DNA from: an uncultured Flavobacterium sp. | GTDB taxonomy: Bacteria > Bacteroidota > Bacteroidia > Flavobacteriales > Flavobacteriaceae | NCBI GenBank assembly: GCA_945957245.1 | Contig: CAMFLD010000008.1 | Location: forward strand, 1-18,106 | Length of the DNA stretch: 18,106 nucleotides | Reading direction: 5' to 3' | In this document: piece by piece, positions 1-7,863 of the stretch | Position numbering within the stretch: the stretch's first letter is position 1 | Layout of the letters: each line of letters opens with the position of its first letter | Program-made: the position numbers and the translations under genes | The notes under the pieces: generated by a model | What the model saw: only the letters and a program-made list of their open reading frames with translations | What the model was told of the DNA's origin: nothing | Databases searched by the model: none

Positions 1-45
1 ACACACTGCATATCGTCGGCAGCGTCAGATGTGTATAAGAGACAG
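1..45 (+). other. Illumina Nextera adapter and index (not genomic)
   Basis: Bases 13-26 (TCGTCGGCAGCGTC) followed by 27-45 (AGATGTGTATAAGAGACAG) are exactly the Nextera Read-1 transposase adapter with its mosaic end. Bases 1-4 (ACAC) match the end of the P5 primer arm, and bases 5-12 (ACTGCATA) sit where the i5 index belongs and match a known Nextera i5 index as I recall it. Real sequence starts at 46, in the purL frame. This is untrimmed library sequence left at a contig end, so any ORF that starts in it, such as the one from 31 to 252, is spurious. Confidence 0.98.
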
Positions 46-3000
46 GTATCTTCTCTTTTGAAAAAATTCCTAATCGCATTATTGGCTTTTTCGTTGTATT
101 TAAACGCACCAGCCCATCCTTTAGCAGAACCCAAAACATCTGAATTAGAAAAACCACCCACAGCACCAATAAACTGCACATCTTCCAAATTTTCACGACC
201 CGAAATCAAATCGGTCATGTGGATGTCTTTTACATCAAATCCGGCGAGATAAAGCGCATTCGCCATTTCACGCTCCGAATTACTTCCTTTTTCACGGATG
301 ATGGCTGCTTTTGGTCTTGATTTTGAAGCGTCATTTATAGGTTTTTTTCCTGAAAAATGGATTGGAAATGTATAGTTCAGCGGTTGTTTTTTATAATTTT
401 CAAAACGCTCTTTTGCCTTACCGTTTTTAGATTGTTTTTGGTCTAAAAGGTAAGAGGTTTTGAACCAGATATCTCTGTTATTTTGAATGTTGAAAGAGAT
501 AGTTGCCGGTTGCTGGTTGTTGGTTCTTATCGTTAATGCATCAGAGGTGATTACATCTCCAATTTTGAAATATTCAATTCCGGTTAAGGCTTTTTCAAAT
601 GCTGTATCGTCTTTTGCCTGAAGTACCAATCCTATATTTTCTGAAAATAAAATCTTGATTAAATCTTTTTCGGCAAAAGAAGTAAAGTCGATTTTAGCTC
701 CAACGTTAATGTCAGCGAAACACATTTCCAGTAAGGTTGTAATCAATCCTCCTGAACCGATGTCGTGACCTGCCAGAATTTGTCTTTCTTTGATTAAATC
801 CTGAATGGCGTTGAATGCTTTTTTGAAAAATTCAGAGTCTTTTACGGTTGGAGTATCGGAACCAACTTTATTTTGAGTTTGGGCAAATGAACTTCCGCCC
901 AATTTAAATTCGTCCTGAGAAAGATTGATATAATAAATAGAACCTCCATTTTTCTGCAAAACAGGTTCTACCACTTTAGTAATATTGGAACAGTTTCCGG
1001 CAGCTGATATAATTACCGTTCCGGGAGCAATTACTTCATCGTTTGGATATTTTTGCTTCATCGAGAGGGAATCTTTTCCGGTTGGAATGTTGATACCCAG
1101 TTCAATGGCAAAATCCGAACATGCTTTTACCGCTTCATATAATCGGGCATCTTCGCCTTCATTTTTGCACGCCCACATCCAGTTGGCCGAAAGGGAAACG
1201 CTTTTCAAACCGTCTTTTAACGGCGCAAAAACAATATTCGACAATGCTTCTCCAATGGCATTGCGGGAACCCGCTGATGGATTTATCAAAGCCGAAATAG
1301 GTGAATGCCCTATAGTAGTGGCAATACCTTCTTTTCCGTGGAAATCAAGCGCCATTACGCCTACGTTGTTCAAAGGCAATTGTAACGGACCGGCACACTG
1401 CTGTTTAGCCACTTTACCACCCACGCAACGGTCTACTTTATTCGTCAGCCAGTCTTTACAGGCTACGGCTTCTAGTTGTAGCACCTGCTCCAGATAGTCG
1501 TGTATTTTATCCTGAGTATAGTTAATTTCTGAATAGTTAATTTCAGCAGTTGTATCCGACATAACCATTTTTGGCGAACTGCCAAACATATCATTCAAAG
1601 CAAAATCCATAGGTTTCGCTCCGGTAGATTTGCTTTCAAAAGTAAAACGATGATCGTCCGTAACTTCGCCCACTTCATACATCGGGGCACGTTCTCTTTC
1701 GGCAATAGTTTTTAAGGTTTCAATGTCTTCTTTTCCAATTACTAATCCCATTCTTTCCTGCGACTCATTGCCAATGATTTCCTTTGCGGAAAGCGTAGGG
1801 TCGCCCACAGGCAATTTGTCTAAATCGATAAGACCTCCGGTTTCCTCTACTAATTCGGAAAGACAGTTGAGGTGTCCACCGGCACCATGGTCGTGAATGG
1901 AAACGATAGGATTGGTATCGCTTTCTACAAAGGCACGAATAGCATTCGCCGCACGTTTCTGCATTTCAGGATTGGAACGCTGAATAGCATTGAGTTCGAT
2001 TCCGGAGCCAAAAGCACCTGTATCAGCAGAAGATACTGCTGCGCCTCCCATTCCAATTCTGTAATTCTCGCCACCCAACACTACAATTTTGTCTCCTTTT
2101 TTAGGTTGGTGTTTTTTGGCCTGTTCCTCTTTTCCGTAACCAATACCTCCAGCCAGCATAATGACTTTGTCAAAACCAAGCTTTCTATTGTTTTCTTCGT
2201 GTTCGAAAGTCAGAACAGAACCTGTGATTAAGGGTTGTCCAAATTTATTCCCAAAATCAGAAGCTCCGTTAGAAGCTTTTATTAAAATGTCCATTGGAGT
2301 CTGATACAGCCATTTTCTTTCGGCCATTCCGTTTTCCCATGTACGGTTGTTTTCTAATCTTGAATAGGCAGTCATGTAAACCGCAGTTCCTGCTAAAGGC
2401 AGTGAACCCTGTCCGCCGGCTAAACGGTCACGGATTTCTCCTCCAGAACCTGTAGCGGCTCCGTTAAAAGGCTCAACCGTAGTCGGGAAATTGTGAGTCT
2501 CCGCTTTTAAGGAAATGACGGAGTTGAACTCCTTTTCCTGATAAAAATCGGCTTTGTCTCCGGTTTTGGGAGCAAATTGGGTTACTTTCGGACCTTTGAT
2601 AAAGGCAACGTTATCTTTGTAGGCCGAGACAATATCATTCGGATTGAGTTCCGATGTCTTTTTAATCATTTTGAACAACGACAGCTCTTTTTCTTCCCCA
2701 TCAATTACAAAAGTCCCATTGAAAATTTTATGACGGCAGTGTTCAGAGTTGACCTGTGAGAAACCAAAAACTTCCGAGTCTGTAAGTTTGCGGTTGAGTT
2801 TTTGCGAAAGCTGTTCTAAATAAGCTACTTCCTCATCACTCAGTGCCAGTCCTTCCTGTTTGTTATAAGCCGCAATATTATCAATTTCCAGAATGGCTTC
2901 CGGTTTGATGTTGATGGTGAAAATATCCTGATTGAGTTCGCTGTATTTCTGCGAAAGCATGGGATCGAAATCTTTGAAATCGGCAGGGACTTTGTAAAAC

Positions 3001-3239
3001 TCTTCGATACGGATAATTTCATTGATTCCCATGTTTTGAGTAATTTCAACCGCATTCGTGCTCCAGGGCGTAATCATGCTGGCACGGGGTCCAATAAAAA
3101 AATCCGTCAGGACGGATTTTTCTATTTTATGTGCGTTAGCGAATAACCAATTAAGTTTAGAGATGGTTTCAGCCGAAAGTTCGTTTTGCGACTGAACGGC
3201 AAATACGGTATTACTTTCGTTTCCGAAAAAATGAATCAT
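46..3239 (-). CDS. purL: Phosphoribosylformylglycinamidine synthase (large one-chain type), 3' end missing
   Basis: PurL makes FGAM from FGAR, glutamine and ATP, the fourth step of purine synthesis in the cytoplasm. From ATG at 3239 the frame stays open for 1064 codons to the adapter. Visible landmarks are SEHCRHKIF near residues 165-173, AETHNFPT near 246-253 followed by the glycine-rich GEIRDRLAGGQGS stretch, and HDHGAGG at 449-455. The glutamine amidotransferase domain starts near 977 and contains GGFSNSDVLG near 1028-1037. The frame stops about 10-20 residues before the expected GVCNGCQ-type nucleophile motif, so the catalytic Cys and the following His/Glu are missing. Family members are about 1,200-1,300 residues, so roughly 150 are lost. 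The loss comes from the contig end and is not a true gene defect. The start is supported by an upstream -7 box and an A/C-rich leader. Confidence 0.97.
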
Positions 3240-3267
3240 TGTGTTGTTGTTGTTTTAGTTGTTGGTG

Positions 3268-3275
3268 CAAATTTA
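3268..3275 (-). promoter_or_regulatory. -7 promoter box for purL
   Basis: Read on the minus strand this is TAAATTTG, an exact match to the Bacteroidetes -7 consensus TAnnTTTG, placed 28 nt before the purL ATG. A well-spaced -33 TTTG is not clear; a TTTTG lies about 12 nt upstream, closer than usual. The leader that follows is rich in CAA and has no Shine-Dalgarno sequence, as is normal in this phylum. Confidence 0.6.
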
Positions 3276-3315
3276 GGCTAAATAAATCAAAACTAAAAAA
3301 GCTTTCGGAATTTAA

Positions 3316-4857
3316 TTATCCCGGATCAGGAAACGTAGTCCAGTTGTATGCTCCTATATCATAAGGCGAGGTTCTTGGTAAGCCCAGAATGTCAAATGGC
3401 ACTCCGCCGTCAATTCCGGCTCCTTTTGCCGCAGAATCCGCACCGATGATGAGTTTGTTTTTAGCAATGTCGAGGAACTTAGGATTTTGATTGACTAAAT
3501 TCCCATTCTGCCCAAGTAAAAATACATTATAAAGATCCGGATTGGCAGCTGCTACTGAGCCGGGCGAAACACTTAATTTCACCAGACAGTTCTGGAAGTT
3601 AGCCGAATAAGTATTACCTCTTTTATTCAGAATCAGCTCATTGGTGTTGGAGCCATAAATAATACAGTTAGTAAAGCTCGCCGTCAGCGGATAAAAAGTG
3701 GTATCGGTATCAGCGAAATAATCGGCAAGGTATACAGACAGTTGTTTTGAGCTGCTCCAATTGTTGTTGAACGTACAATTAGTAAAAGTGCTGCTTCCGC
3801 CATAGACATTGGCGTAGCAAAACTGTCCGCAGGTATTTACCACTACATTTTTACCATCAATAGTACCGTGGGATGAGAAAATACCATAGTTGGAACAATC
3901 ATATACCTGAAGGTTTTCCAGTTTGGTAATGCCCACATTGTTTTCTACAAGCAGTCCTACGACTGCATTTTTTATAGTAAGGTTTTTAATCTGGTTGACA
4001 TTAGTACCGCTGCCTTCCCTTAAGTAAACAGTGCCCCATTGGCCCGGAACATCAGAGAAATCAGGTTCCAGGCGGTCGCCTTCAAAAATAACTTCATTTT
4101 CCAAAGCGGCTGTTGAGGAATGATCTCCTTCGACATGCAGCGTTCCTCCGGACTGTACTACGATACCGGAGTCGGCATGGAAATATACCCGGGCTCCTTT
4201 AGGTATCGTTAAAGTTTCACCATTGGGGACACTGGCATAGCCGTAGACGACATAAGGTTTGTTGGTATGAAATGTAAACTCATCTCCATTATCAGGATGA
4301 TTGTGCACAAGGTCACGCCCGTTTGTACTAAGCACCGTTCCGTCTTCATTAAAGCCAATCGGAATCTGGTCAATTACACCATTGGTCTTATTAGGGAAGA
4401 TGAAATAGGCATCCTGAATCAGGGTTACCAATTCTACTTTCTGCAAATTGGCACCACTGTCAAACTGGATTTGATCGGTATACAGGAAATCGGTAGGATT
4501 AGCATCGGCAATACCGGCTGTAGTTTCTACGAAAATATACATACTGTCTTTTGCCAGTAATTCCACATCATGAAAAACACGATTGTTGTCTCCGGTCATT
4601 CCGTCTACTGTAATTCTGTATTTGGAAGCCTGACCTTTACCCAGCTGAATGGTTGGTATTTTAATATCCTTATTGCTGTGATTGTACACTTTTAATGTGT
4701 AAGTACTCGAACCGATATTGGTAAAAACAGTATCCAGGTAAATGGTGTCCTTTGAAAAAGCTAAATTTCCTGTACTGGGTTCAAATACAAAGTCCTGGCG
4801 GCATGAACTAAGCGAAATGGCCAGGCCTACAAACAATAGAATAATAAGTTTACGCAT
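3316..4857 (-). CDS. Lipoprotein with right-handed beta-helix domain
   Basis: 513 residues. The N-terminus is a lipoprotein signal: MRK, a hydrophobic stretch, then the lipobox LSSC with the lipidated Cys at 19. Residues about 30-150 look like an Ig-like or DUF1573-like beta domain. From about 205 to 480 the protein shows the short beta-rich repeats of a parallel beta-helix: a 'GETLTIPKGARVYFH' entry, the 'GGTLHVEG' step, then several N-C/F-T-N-C rungs near 315-425. Near the end, PYDIGAYN (499-504 region) resembles the DIGAYE ending common in secreted Bacteroidetes beta-helix proteins. The catalytic residues of a known polysaccharide lyase cannot be assigned, so it may bind or cut a glycan or only be structural. 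It probably sits in the outer membrane. It lies upstream of purL, which has its own promoter box, and divergent from the menI operon. Confidence 0.85.
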   Translation of the reverse strand: MRKLIILLFVGLAISLSSCRQDFVFEPSTGNLAFSKDTIYLDTVFTNIGSSTYTLKVYNHSNKDIKIPTIQLGKGQASKYRITVDGMTGDNNRVFHDVELLAKDSMYIFVETTAGIADANPTDFLYTDQIQFDSGANLQKVELVTLIQDAYFIFPNKTNGVIDQIPIGFNEDGTVLSTNGRDLVHNHPDNGDEFTFHTNKPYVVYGYASVPNGETLTIPKGARVYFHADSGIVVQSGGTLHVEGDHSSTAALENEVIFEGDRLEPDFSDVPGQWGTVYLREGSGTNVNQIKNLTIKNAVVGLLVENNVGITKLENLQVYDCSNYGIFSSHGTIDGKNVVVNTCGQFCYANVYGGSSTFTNCTFNNNWSSSKQLSVYLADYFADTDTTFYPLTASFTNCIIYGSNTNELILNKRGNTYSANFQNCLVKLSVSPGSVAAANPDLYNVFLLGQNGNLVNQNPKFLDIAKNKLIIGADSAAKGAGIDGGVPFDILGLPRTSPYDIGAYNWTTFPDPG

Positions 4858-4911
4858 CGGCTGTATGAATTTTGGTAAAAGTAAGTATTATAGTTTAAAA
4901 TGAAAATTGGA

Positions 4912-4941
4912 AAATAGGTTAATTTAAAAATCAACCTATTT
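4912..4941. promoter_or_regulatory. 30-nt imperfect palindrome between divergent genes
   Basis: AAATAGGTT (4912-4920) is answered by AACCTATTT (4933-4941), nine perfect pairs. Inside, after one mismatch, four more A/T pairs close a 2-nt centre. It sits in the 204-nt region between the beta-helix lipoprotein and the menI operon, so it could be an operator. It has no T-run, so a terminator is less likely. Confidence 0.4.
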
Positions 4942-4989
4942 ATCGTTTTAGATAACGCAAAAAAATCGTATTTATTGTCTTTATCGGTT

Positions 4990-5018
4990 TTTGGTATGCC
5001 AAATAAGTAGTATTTTTA
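4990..5018 (+). promoter_or_regulatory. Candidate promoter of the menI-menF-bshB1 operon
   Basis: A -33 TTTG (4990-4993) is separated by 17 nt from TATTTTTA (5011-5018), which matches TAnnTTTG in all but the last base. Transcription would start near 5024-5026, at the base of the hairpin at 5025-5038. Confidence 0.45.
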
Positions 5019-5024
5019 CACTCG

Positions 5025-5038
5025 TGACCTTCGGGTCA
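5025..5038 (+). promoter_or_regulatory. UUCG-tetraloop hairpin in the menI leader
   Basis: TGACC (5025-5029), loop TTCG (5030-5033) and GGTCA (5034-5038) form a perfect five-pair hairpin closed by C-G around a UUCG tetraloop, an exceptionally stable RNA fold. It lies between the candidate promoter and the ATG at 5062 and has no T-run, so it is not a terminator. A role in protecting the mRNA 5' end is an inference. Confidence 0.5.
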
Positions 5039-5061
5039 AATTGTTATGAAATAAAAAAGCT

Positions 5062-5487
5062 ATGTCATTTGATAAAGACAAAATGCTCCAATTATGTAAC
5101 GATTGGTGCAGAAATACCCTGATGGATACTTTAGAAATAGAGTATATTGATGCAGGAGAAGATTTTTTAACAGCCAAAATGCCTGTCAACCCAAGAGTTC
5201 ACCAACCGATGGGACTGCTTCATGGCGGAGCTACAGTTGCCTTAGCCGAAAGCGTTGGAAGCGCCGCTTCTTTCCTGTTTGTTAATCCTGAAAAGCAGGA
5301 GGTAAGAGGAATTGAGATTTCAGCCAATCATCTAAGAGCCAAACGGGAAGGTACTGTTTACTGTACCGCAAAGATTATTCATCAGGGCAGAAGTATTCAT
5401 CTTTGGGAAATAAAGATTACTGATGAGGCCGGAAAGCTGGTATCACTCTGCAAACTTACGAACATGATTTTATCCAGACGCTCATGA
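5062..5487 (+). CDS. menI: Hotdog-fold thioesterase, probably 1,4-dihydroxy-2-naphthoyl-CoA hydrolase
   Basis: 141 residues, the usual size of a PaaI/YdiI-type single hotdog domain. The expected reaction is hydrolysis of DHNA-CoA to DHNA and CoA in cytoplasmic menaquinone synthesis. The active-site region reads RVHQPMGLLHGGATVALAES, with Gln48, His54 and Glu63 in the places of the catalytic residues of E. coli YdiI (MenI), and the whole chain is recognisably like YdiI. Its stop overlaps the start of the next gene, the isochorismate synthase, by 4 nt (ATGA), which supports menaquinone synthesis over phenylacetate degradation. PaaI-family substrates are hard to assign from sequence alone, so the exact substrate rests on this neighbour. 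The ATG is preceded by an A-rich leader with a candidate promoter and hairpin. Confidence 0.85.
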   Translation: MSFDKDKMLQLCNDWCRNTLMDTLEIEYIDAGEDFLTAKMPVNPRVHQPMGLLHGGATVALAESVGSAASFLFVNPEKQEVRGIEISANHLRAKREGTVYCTAKIIHQGRSIHLWEIKITDEAGKLVSLCKLTNMILSRRS

Positions 5488-6548
5488 CCGATTTGTTTCT
5501 AAAAGTCAAGATTCAGCAGGGACAGAATTTGCCGTTTGCCTTGTTCTGCAAACCGGGTTCCGACAGAATAGTGGGGATATTCCAAAAGAATGACCATTTG
5601 TATTTTCTTGAAACGTTTGAAGAAAAAGGCTTTGTTTTTGCTCCTTTTGATGCTGATGAGATTCCGTATCTTCCGTTGCAGCATGCTGATGTTTTTGTTG
5701 AAACGGCACACAACAGACATTTTCATTTTGAACCTGCACCATTTAAAACCAACAGCAATATCGGGAAAGACTTTTTTGAAGAACTTGTAGCCAAAGGTGT
5801 TGAAGTCATAGAAGCCGACCAATTCCGTAAAGTGGTTTTATCCCGAAGAGAAGAAGTTTCAGTCCCCGATTTTGAGATCCAGACCACGATGCGTAAAATG
5901 ATACAGCAGTATCCTGAGGCTTTCAAATACTGCTTTTCACACCCTAAAGTGGGCACATGGATAGGCGCAACTCCGGAGCAGTTCTTAAAAGCTGATGGCA
6001 ATGCCATAAAAACTATGGCACTGGCCGGAACGCAATTGGCAGAAAGCAGCAAGAATCCCGTTTGGCAGGAAAAAGAAAAAACAGAACAGCAATTGGTAAC
6101 CGACTTTATTGTAGAAAGCCTTTCTGATATGGTCAAAGAAGTTACGCTTACCAGTCCGTATTCGGTTAAGGCGGGTAATTTGTGGCATATCAGGACCGAC
6201 ATTACGGCTTCTATTAAGTCAAAGAAATTCCTGAAGAAAGTTATATTGGCTTTACACCCAACTCCGGCTGTATGTGGACTCCCTAAGCAGCCGGCAAAAG
6301 ATTTTATAAGAAGCAACGAAGGCTATAACCGGGAATATTATTCGGGATTTTTGGGAGAACTCAATATCGATTTGGCTACATTTAAAACATTGCAGACCGA
6401 TTTGTTTGTTAATTTACGTTGTGCCAAAATAACCAATAATAAAGCCCGGATTTATATAGGTTGCGGCATTACCAAAGACAGTAATCCGCAGGCGGAATAC
6501 ATTGAAACGGTGAACAAATCGATGACGATGAAAAAAATTTTGGTTTAG
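5484..6548 (+). CDS. menF: Isochorismate synthase (chorismate-binding enzyme)
   Basis: 354 residues, a full-length chorismate-binding domain. It converts chorismate to isochorismate, the entry to menaquinone synthesis. Visible motifs are FRKVVLSR at 114-121, where Lys116 would be the general base; GATPEQFL at 161-168, with Glu165 as general acid; TMALAGTQ at 177-184; LHPTPAVCGLP at 257-267; EGYNREYYSGFLGE at 279-292; and GCGITKDSNPQAE at 327-338. These last segments carry the Mg2+ and substrate ligands of the family. The ATG overlaps the menI stop by 4 nt, so translation is probably coupled. EntC-type siderophore synthases have the same fold, but no siderophore genes are near and the menI pairing points to menaquinone. 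No menD follows, so the remaining men genes are elsewhere or outside the window. Confidence 0.92.
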   Translation: MTDLFLKVKIQQGQNLPFALFCKPGSDRIVGIFQKNDHLYFLETFEEKGFVFAPFDADEIPYLPLQHADVFVETAHNRHFHFEPAPFKTNSNIGKDFFEELVAKGVEVIEADQFRKVVLSRREEVSVPDFEIQTTMRKMIQQYPEAFKYCFSHPKVGTWIGATPEQFLKADGNAIKTMALAGTQLAESSKNPVWQEKEKTEQQLVTDFIVESLSDMVKEVTLTSPYSVKAGNLWHIRTDITASIKSKKFLKKVILALHPTPAVCGLPKQPAKDFIRSNEGYNREYYSGFLGELNIDLATFKTLQTDLFVNLRCAKITNNKARIYIGCGITKDSNPQAEYIETVNKSMTMKKILV

Positions 6549-6584
6549 GCCGAAAATAGCATAATAAAGTAAGAAATTGAAAAT

Positions 6585-7301
6585 ATGAAATTAGATATAC
6601 TGGCGTTTGGAGCGCATCCTGATGATGTGGAACTGGGCTGTAGCGGCACGATTGCCAAAGAAATTGCGTTGGGCAAAAAAGTGGGGATTATCGATTTGAC
6701 CCGTGGCGAACTGGGAACCCGAGGTTCTGTGGAAATCAGGAATTCGGAATCGGCTAAGGCTTCTGAGGTTTTGGGGATTTCGGTTAGGGAAAACCTGGAC
6801 ATGCGCGATGGTTTTTTTGTGAATGACGAAGCGCATCAGATGAAAATCATACAAATGGTACGCAAATACCGACCAGATATTGTGCTGTGCAACGCCATCA
6901 GGGACCGTCATATTGACCACGGTAAGGGAAGCAAACTGGTTTCTGATGCCTGTTTTTTATCAGGATTGCGGCGGATTGAAACTACCCATGAAGGGGTGAC
7001 GCAGGAAGCGTGGAGGCCTAAGGTGGTGTACCATTACATCCAGTGGGAGAACATCGAACCCGATTTTGTTGTAGACATTACCGGATTTATAGACAAAAAA
7101 ACAGACGCTATTTTGGCGTACAGTTCGCAGTTTTACTCTGAAAACTCAAAAGAACCGGTTACGCCTATTGCCACTAAGAACTTTCTGGAGAGCATTCATT
7201 ACCGTTCGCAGGACTTTGGGAGGCTGGTAGGCGTGGAATATGCGGAAGGATTTACGGCAGAAAGATATTTGGCGGTCAACAGCTTAAGTGATTTGAAGTA
7301 A
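6585..7301 (+). CDS. bshB1: Bacillithiol biosynthesis deacetylase BshB1 (PIG-L family)
   Basis: 238 residues. It removes the acetyl group from GlcNAc-malate to give GlcN-malate, the second step of bacillithiol synthesis, in the cytoplasm. The PIG-L/LmbE zinc motif AHPDD is at 10-14 (His11, Asp14; Asp13 probable catalytic base) and the third ligand is in RHIDHGKG at 108-115 (His112). The TRGELGTRGS segment at 39-48 and the C-terminal ILAYSSQF and GVEYAEGF segments are typical of BshB1 rather than of mycothiol or general LmbE enzymes. It starts 36 nt after menF on the same strand and no terminator lies between, so it is probably the third gene of that transcript, although the pathways are unrelated. 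A short inverted repeat with flanking T-runs (about 7314-7329) follows the stop. Confidence 0.92.
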   Translation: MKLDILAFGAHPDDVELGCSGTIAKEIALGKKVGIIDLTRGELGTRGSVEIRNSESAKASEVLGISVRENLDMRDGFFVNDEAHQMKIIQMVRKYRPDIVLCNAIRDRHIDHGKGSKLVSDACFLSGLRRIETTHEGVTQEAWRPKVVYHYIQWENIEPDFVVDITGFIDKKTDAILAYSSQFYSENSKEPVTPIATKNFLESIHYRSQDFGRLVGVEYAEGFTAERYLAVNSLSDLK

Positions 7302-7317
7302 TTTTTTAGTTTTTTTC

Positions 7318-7348
7318 TTTGCGAAAGAAAAGAATTGTGATATATTTG
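7318..7348 (+). promoter_or_regulatory. Promoter of tRNA-His
   Basis: A -33 TTTG (7318-7321) and a -7 TATATTTG (7341-7348), exact to TAnnTTTG, are separated by 19 nt. This is the clearest full Bacteroidetes promoter in the window. The predicted start near 7355 leaves only a few leader bases before the tRNA. Confidence 0.8.
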
Positions 7349-7362
7349 CACCCGTCTAAAAT

Positions 7363-7437
7363 GGTGGTTGTAGCTCAGCTGGTTAGAGTAGCGGTTTGTG
7401 GTGCCGCGGGTCGCCGGTTCGAACCCGGTCAGCCACC
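7363..7437 (+). tRNA. tRNA-His, anticodon GTG
   Basis: A complete cloverleaf: acceptor arms 7364-7370 and 7430-7436, D arm GCTC...GAGT, anticodon stem 7391-7395 with 7403-7407, anticodon GTG at 7398-7400, a five-base variable loop, and T arm 7413-7429 with loop TTCGAAC. The extra G at 7363 (G-1) faces C73 at 7437, the hallmark of tRNA-His. The 3' CCA is not fully encoded, so it would be added after transcription. It lies at the junction of the core genes and the accessory segment to its right. Confidence 0.97.
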
Positions 7438-7477
7438 CATTGGTTAAAAGCCCCTGAATTTTCAGGGGCTTTTTTAT
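7435..7477 (+). repeat. Left copy of 43-nt direct repeat at the tRNA-His 3' end (candidate att site)
   Basis: It starts in the last three bases of tRNA-His and runs through the terminator to 7477. Aligned with 11505-11547 it matches at 40 of 43 positions, with differences at 7438, 7441 and 7450. A repeat that starts inside the 3' end of a tRNA is the usual form of an integrase attachment site. The caveat is that the terminator core within it also recurs on its own at 10041-10058. Confidence 0.5.
7449..7475 (+). terminator. Rho-independent terminator of tRNA-His
   Basis: AGCCCCTGAA (7449-7458) and TTCAGGGGCT (7461-7470) pair, with the inner A/T pairs probably opening to a 4-6 nt loop, followed by a run of six T ending at 7475. 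It ends the tRNA transcript and may also stop read-through from bshB1. Confidence 0.85.
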
Positions 7478-7541
7478 GTTTTTTATTTTAACTTTATTGT
7501 GTTGCACTTTAGTATGGCGCTATCGAGTTAGCAGGGGTTAT

Positions 7542-7598
7542 AAAACCACACGAAAGGATTCCGTTGGCAGTCGCTGCGCTCGTGTCTTGCGGTAGCTG
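7542..7598 (+). repeat. 57-nt intergenic repeat, copy A
   Basis: The core contains CGAAAGGATTCC, TTGGCAGTCGCT and CGCTCGTGTC. The first 45 nt match copy C (11368-11424, opposite strand) at 43 positions and copy B (10128-10184) at 41. ACACGA near the left end and TCGTGT near 7580-7585 are inverted, so it can fold into a hairpin. It lies about 65 nt after the tRNA terminator and is followed by another small inverted repeat, AGCTGTT (7594-7600) with AACAGCT (7613-7619). It is not coding as far as can be seen. Confidence 0.85.
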
Positions 7599-7642
7599 TT
7601 GAATTTGAAAATAACAGCTTTTCACACAGAGCAAAAAGCAGA

Positions 7643-7852
7643 ATGAAATTATTTCGCAGATTATATAGAATTGCAAATAAAAACGCCCAATTTGTTTTTC
7701 TGACTAATGAACATTTTATTCTGAATCATCAGGAATACAAGATGGATTACATTGGAATAATAATTAAAACAGCATCACCTAACTACACTAATATCGTAAG
7801 AACATTTACAAAATTTTGCCACGAAAACTCATATCAAAAAATAACACACTAA
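7643..7852 (+). CDS. Hypothetical small protein (doubtful)
   Basis: An ATG-started frame of 69 residues, basic and Asn/Ile-rich, with no signal peptide, membrane segment or motif I recognise. It ends 11 nt before the start of the outer-membrane protein gene on the same strand, so it could be a leader cistron. The alternative is that it is chance open frame in an A+T-rich leader; there is no clear promoter box and the residue pattern (for example FTKFCHENSYQK) does not point to a family. Confidence 0.25.
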   Translation: MKLFRRLYRIANKNAQFVFLTNEHFILNHQEYKMDYIGIIIKTASPNYTNIVRTFTKFCHENSYQKITH

Positions 7853-7863
7853 AACGCCAAATC

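Noticed and set aside
31..252. 73-residue plus-strand ORF at the left edge
   Set aside because: It starts inside the adapter and runs antisense to the well-conserved end of purL.
985..1497. 170-residue plus-strand ORF
   Set aside because: Antisense shadow of purL; the minus-strand frame there is clearly the conserved protein.
1872..2231. 119-residue plus-strand ORF
   Set aside because: Antisense to the HDHGAGG region of purL, with no family features of its own.
5723..6316. 197-residue minus-strand ORF
   Set aside because: Antisense shadow of menF, whose motifs are complete on the plus strand.
7199..7507. 102-residue minus-strand ORF
   Set aside because: It reads backwards through tRNA-His; the LTGFEPATRG-like peptide is a familiar artefact of translated tRNA genes.
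7816..7863. Upstream TTG start for the outer-membrane protein
   Set aside because: It would put 16 polar residues in front of a textbook signal peptide that begins at ATG 7864.
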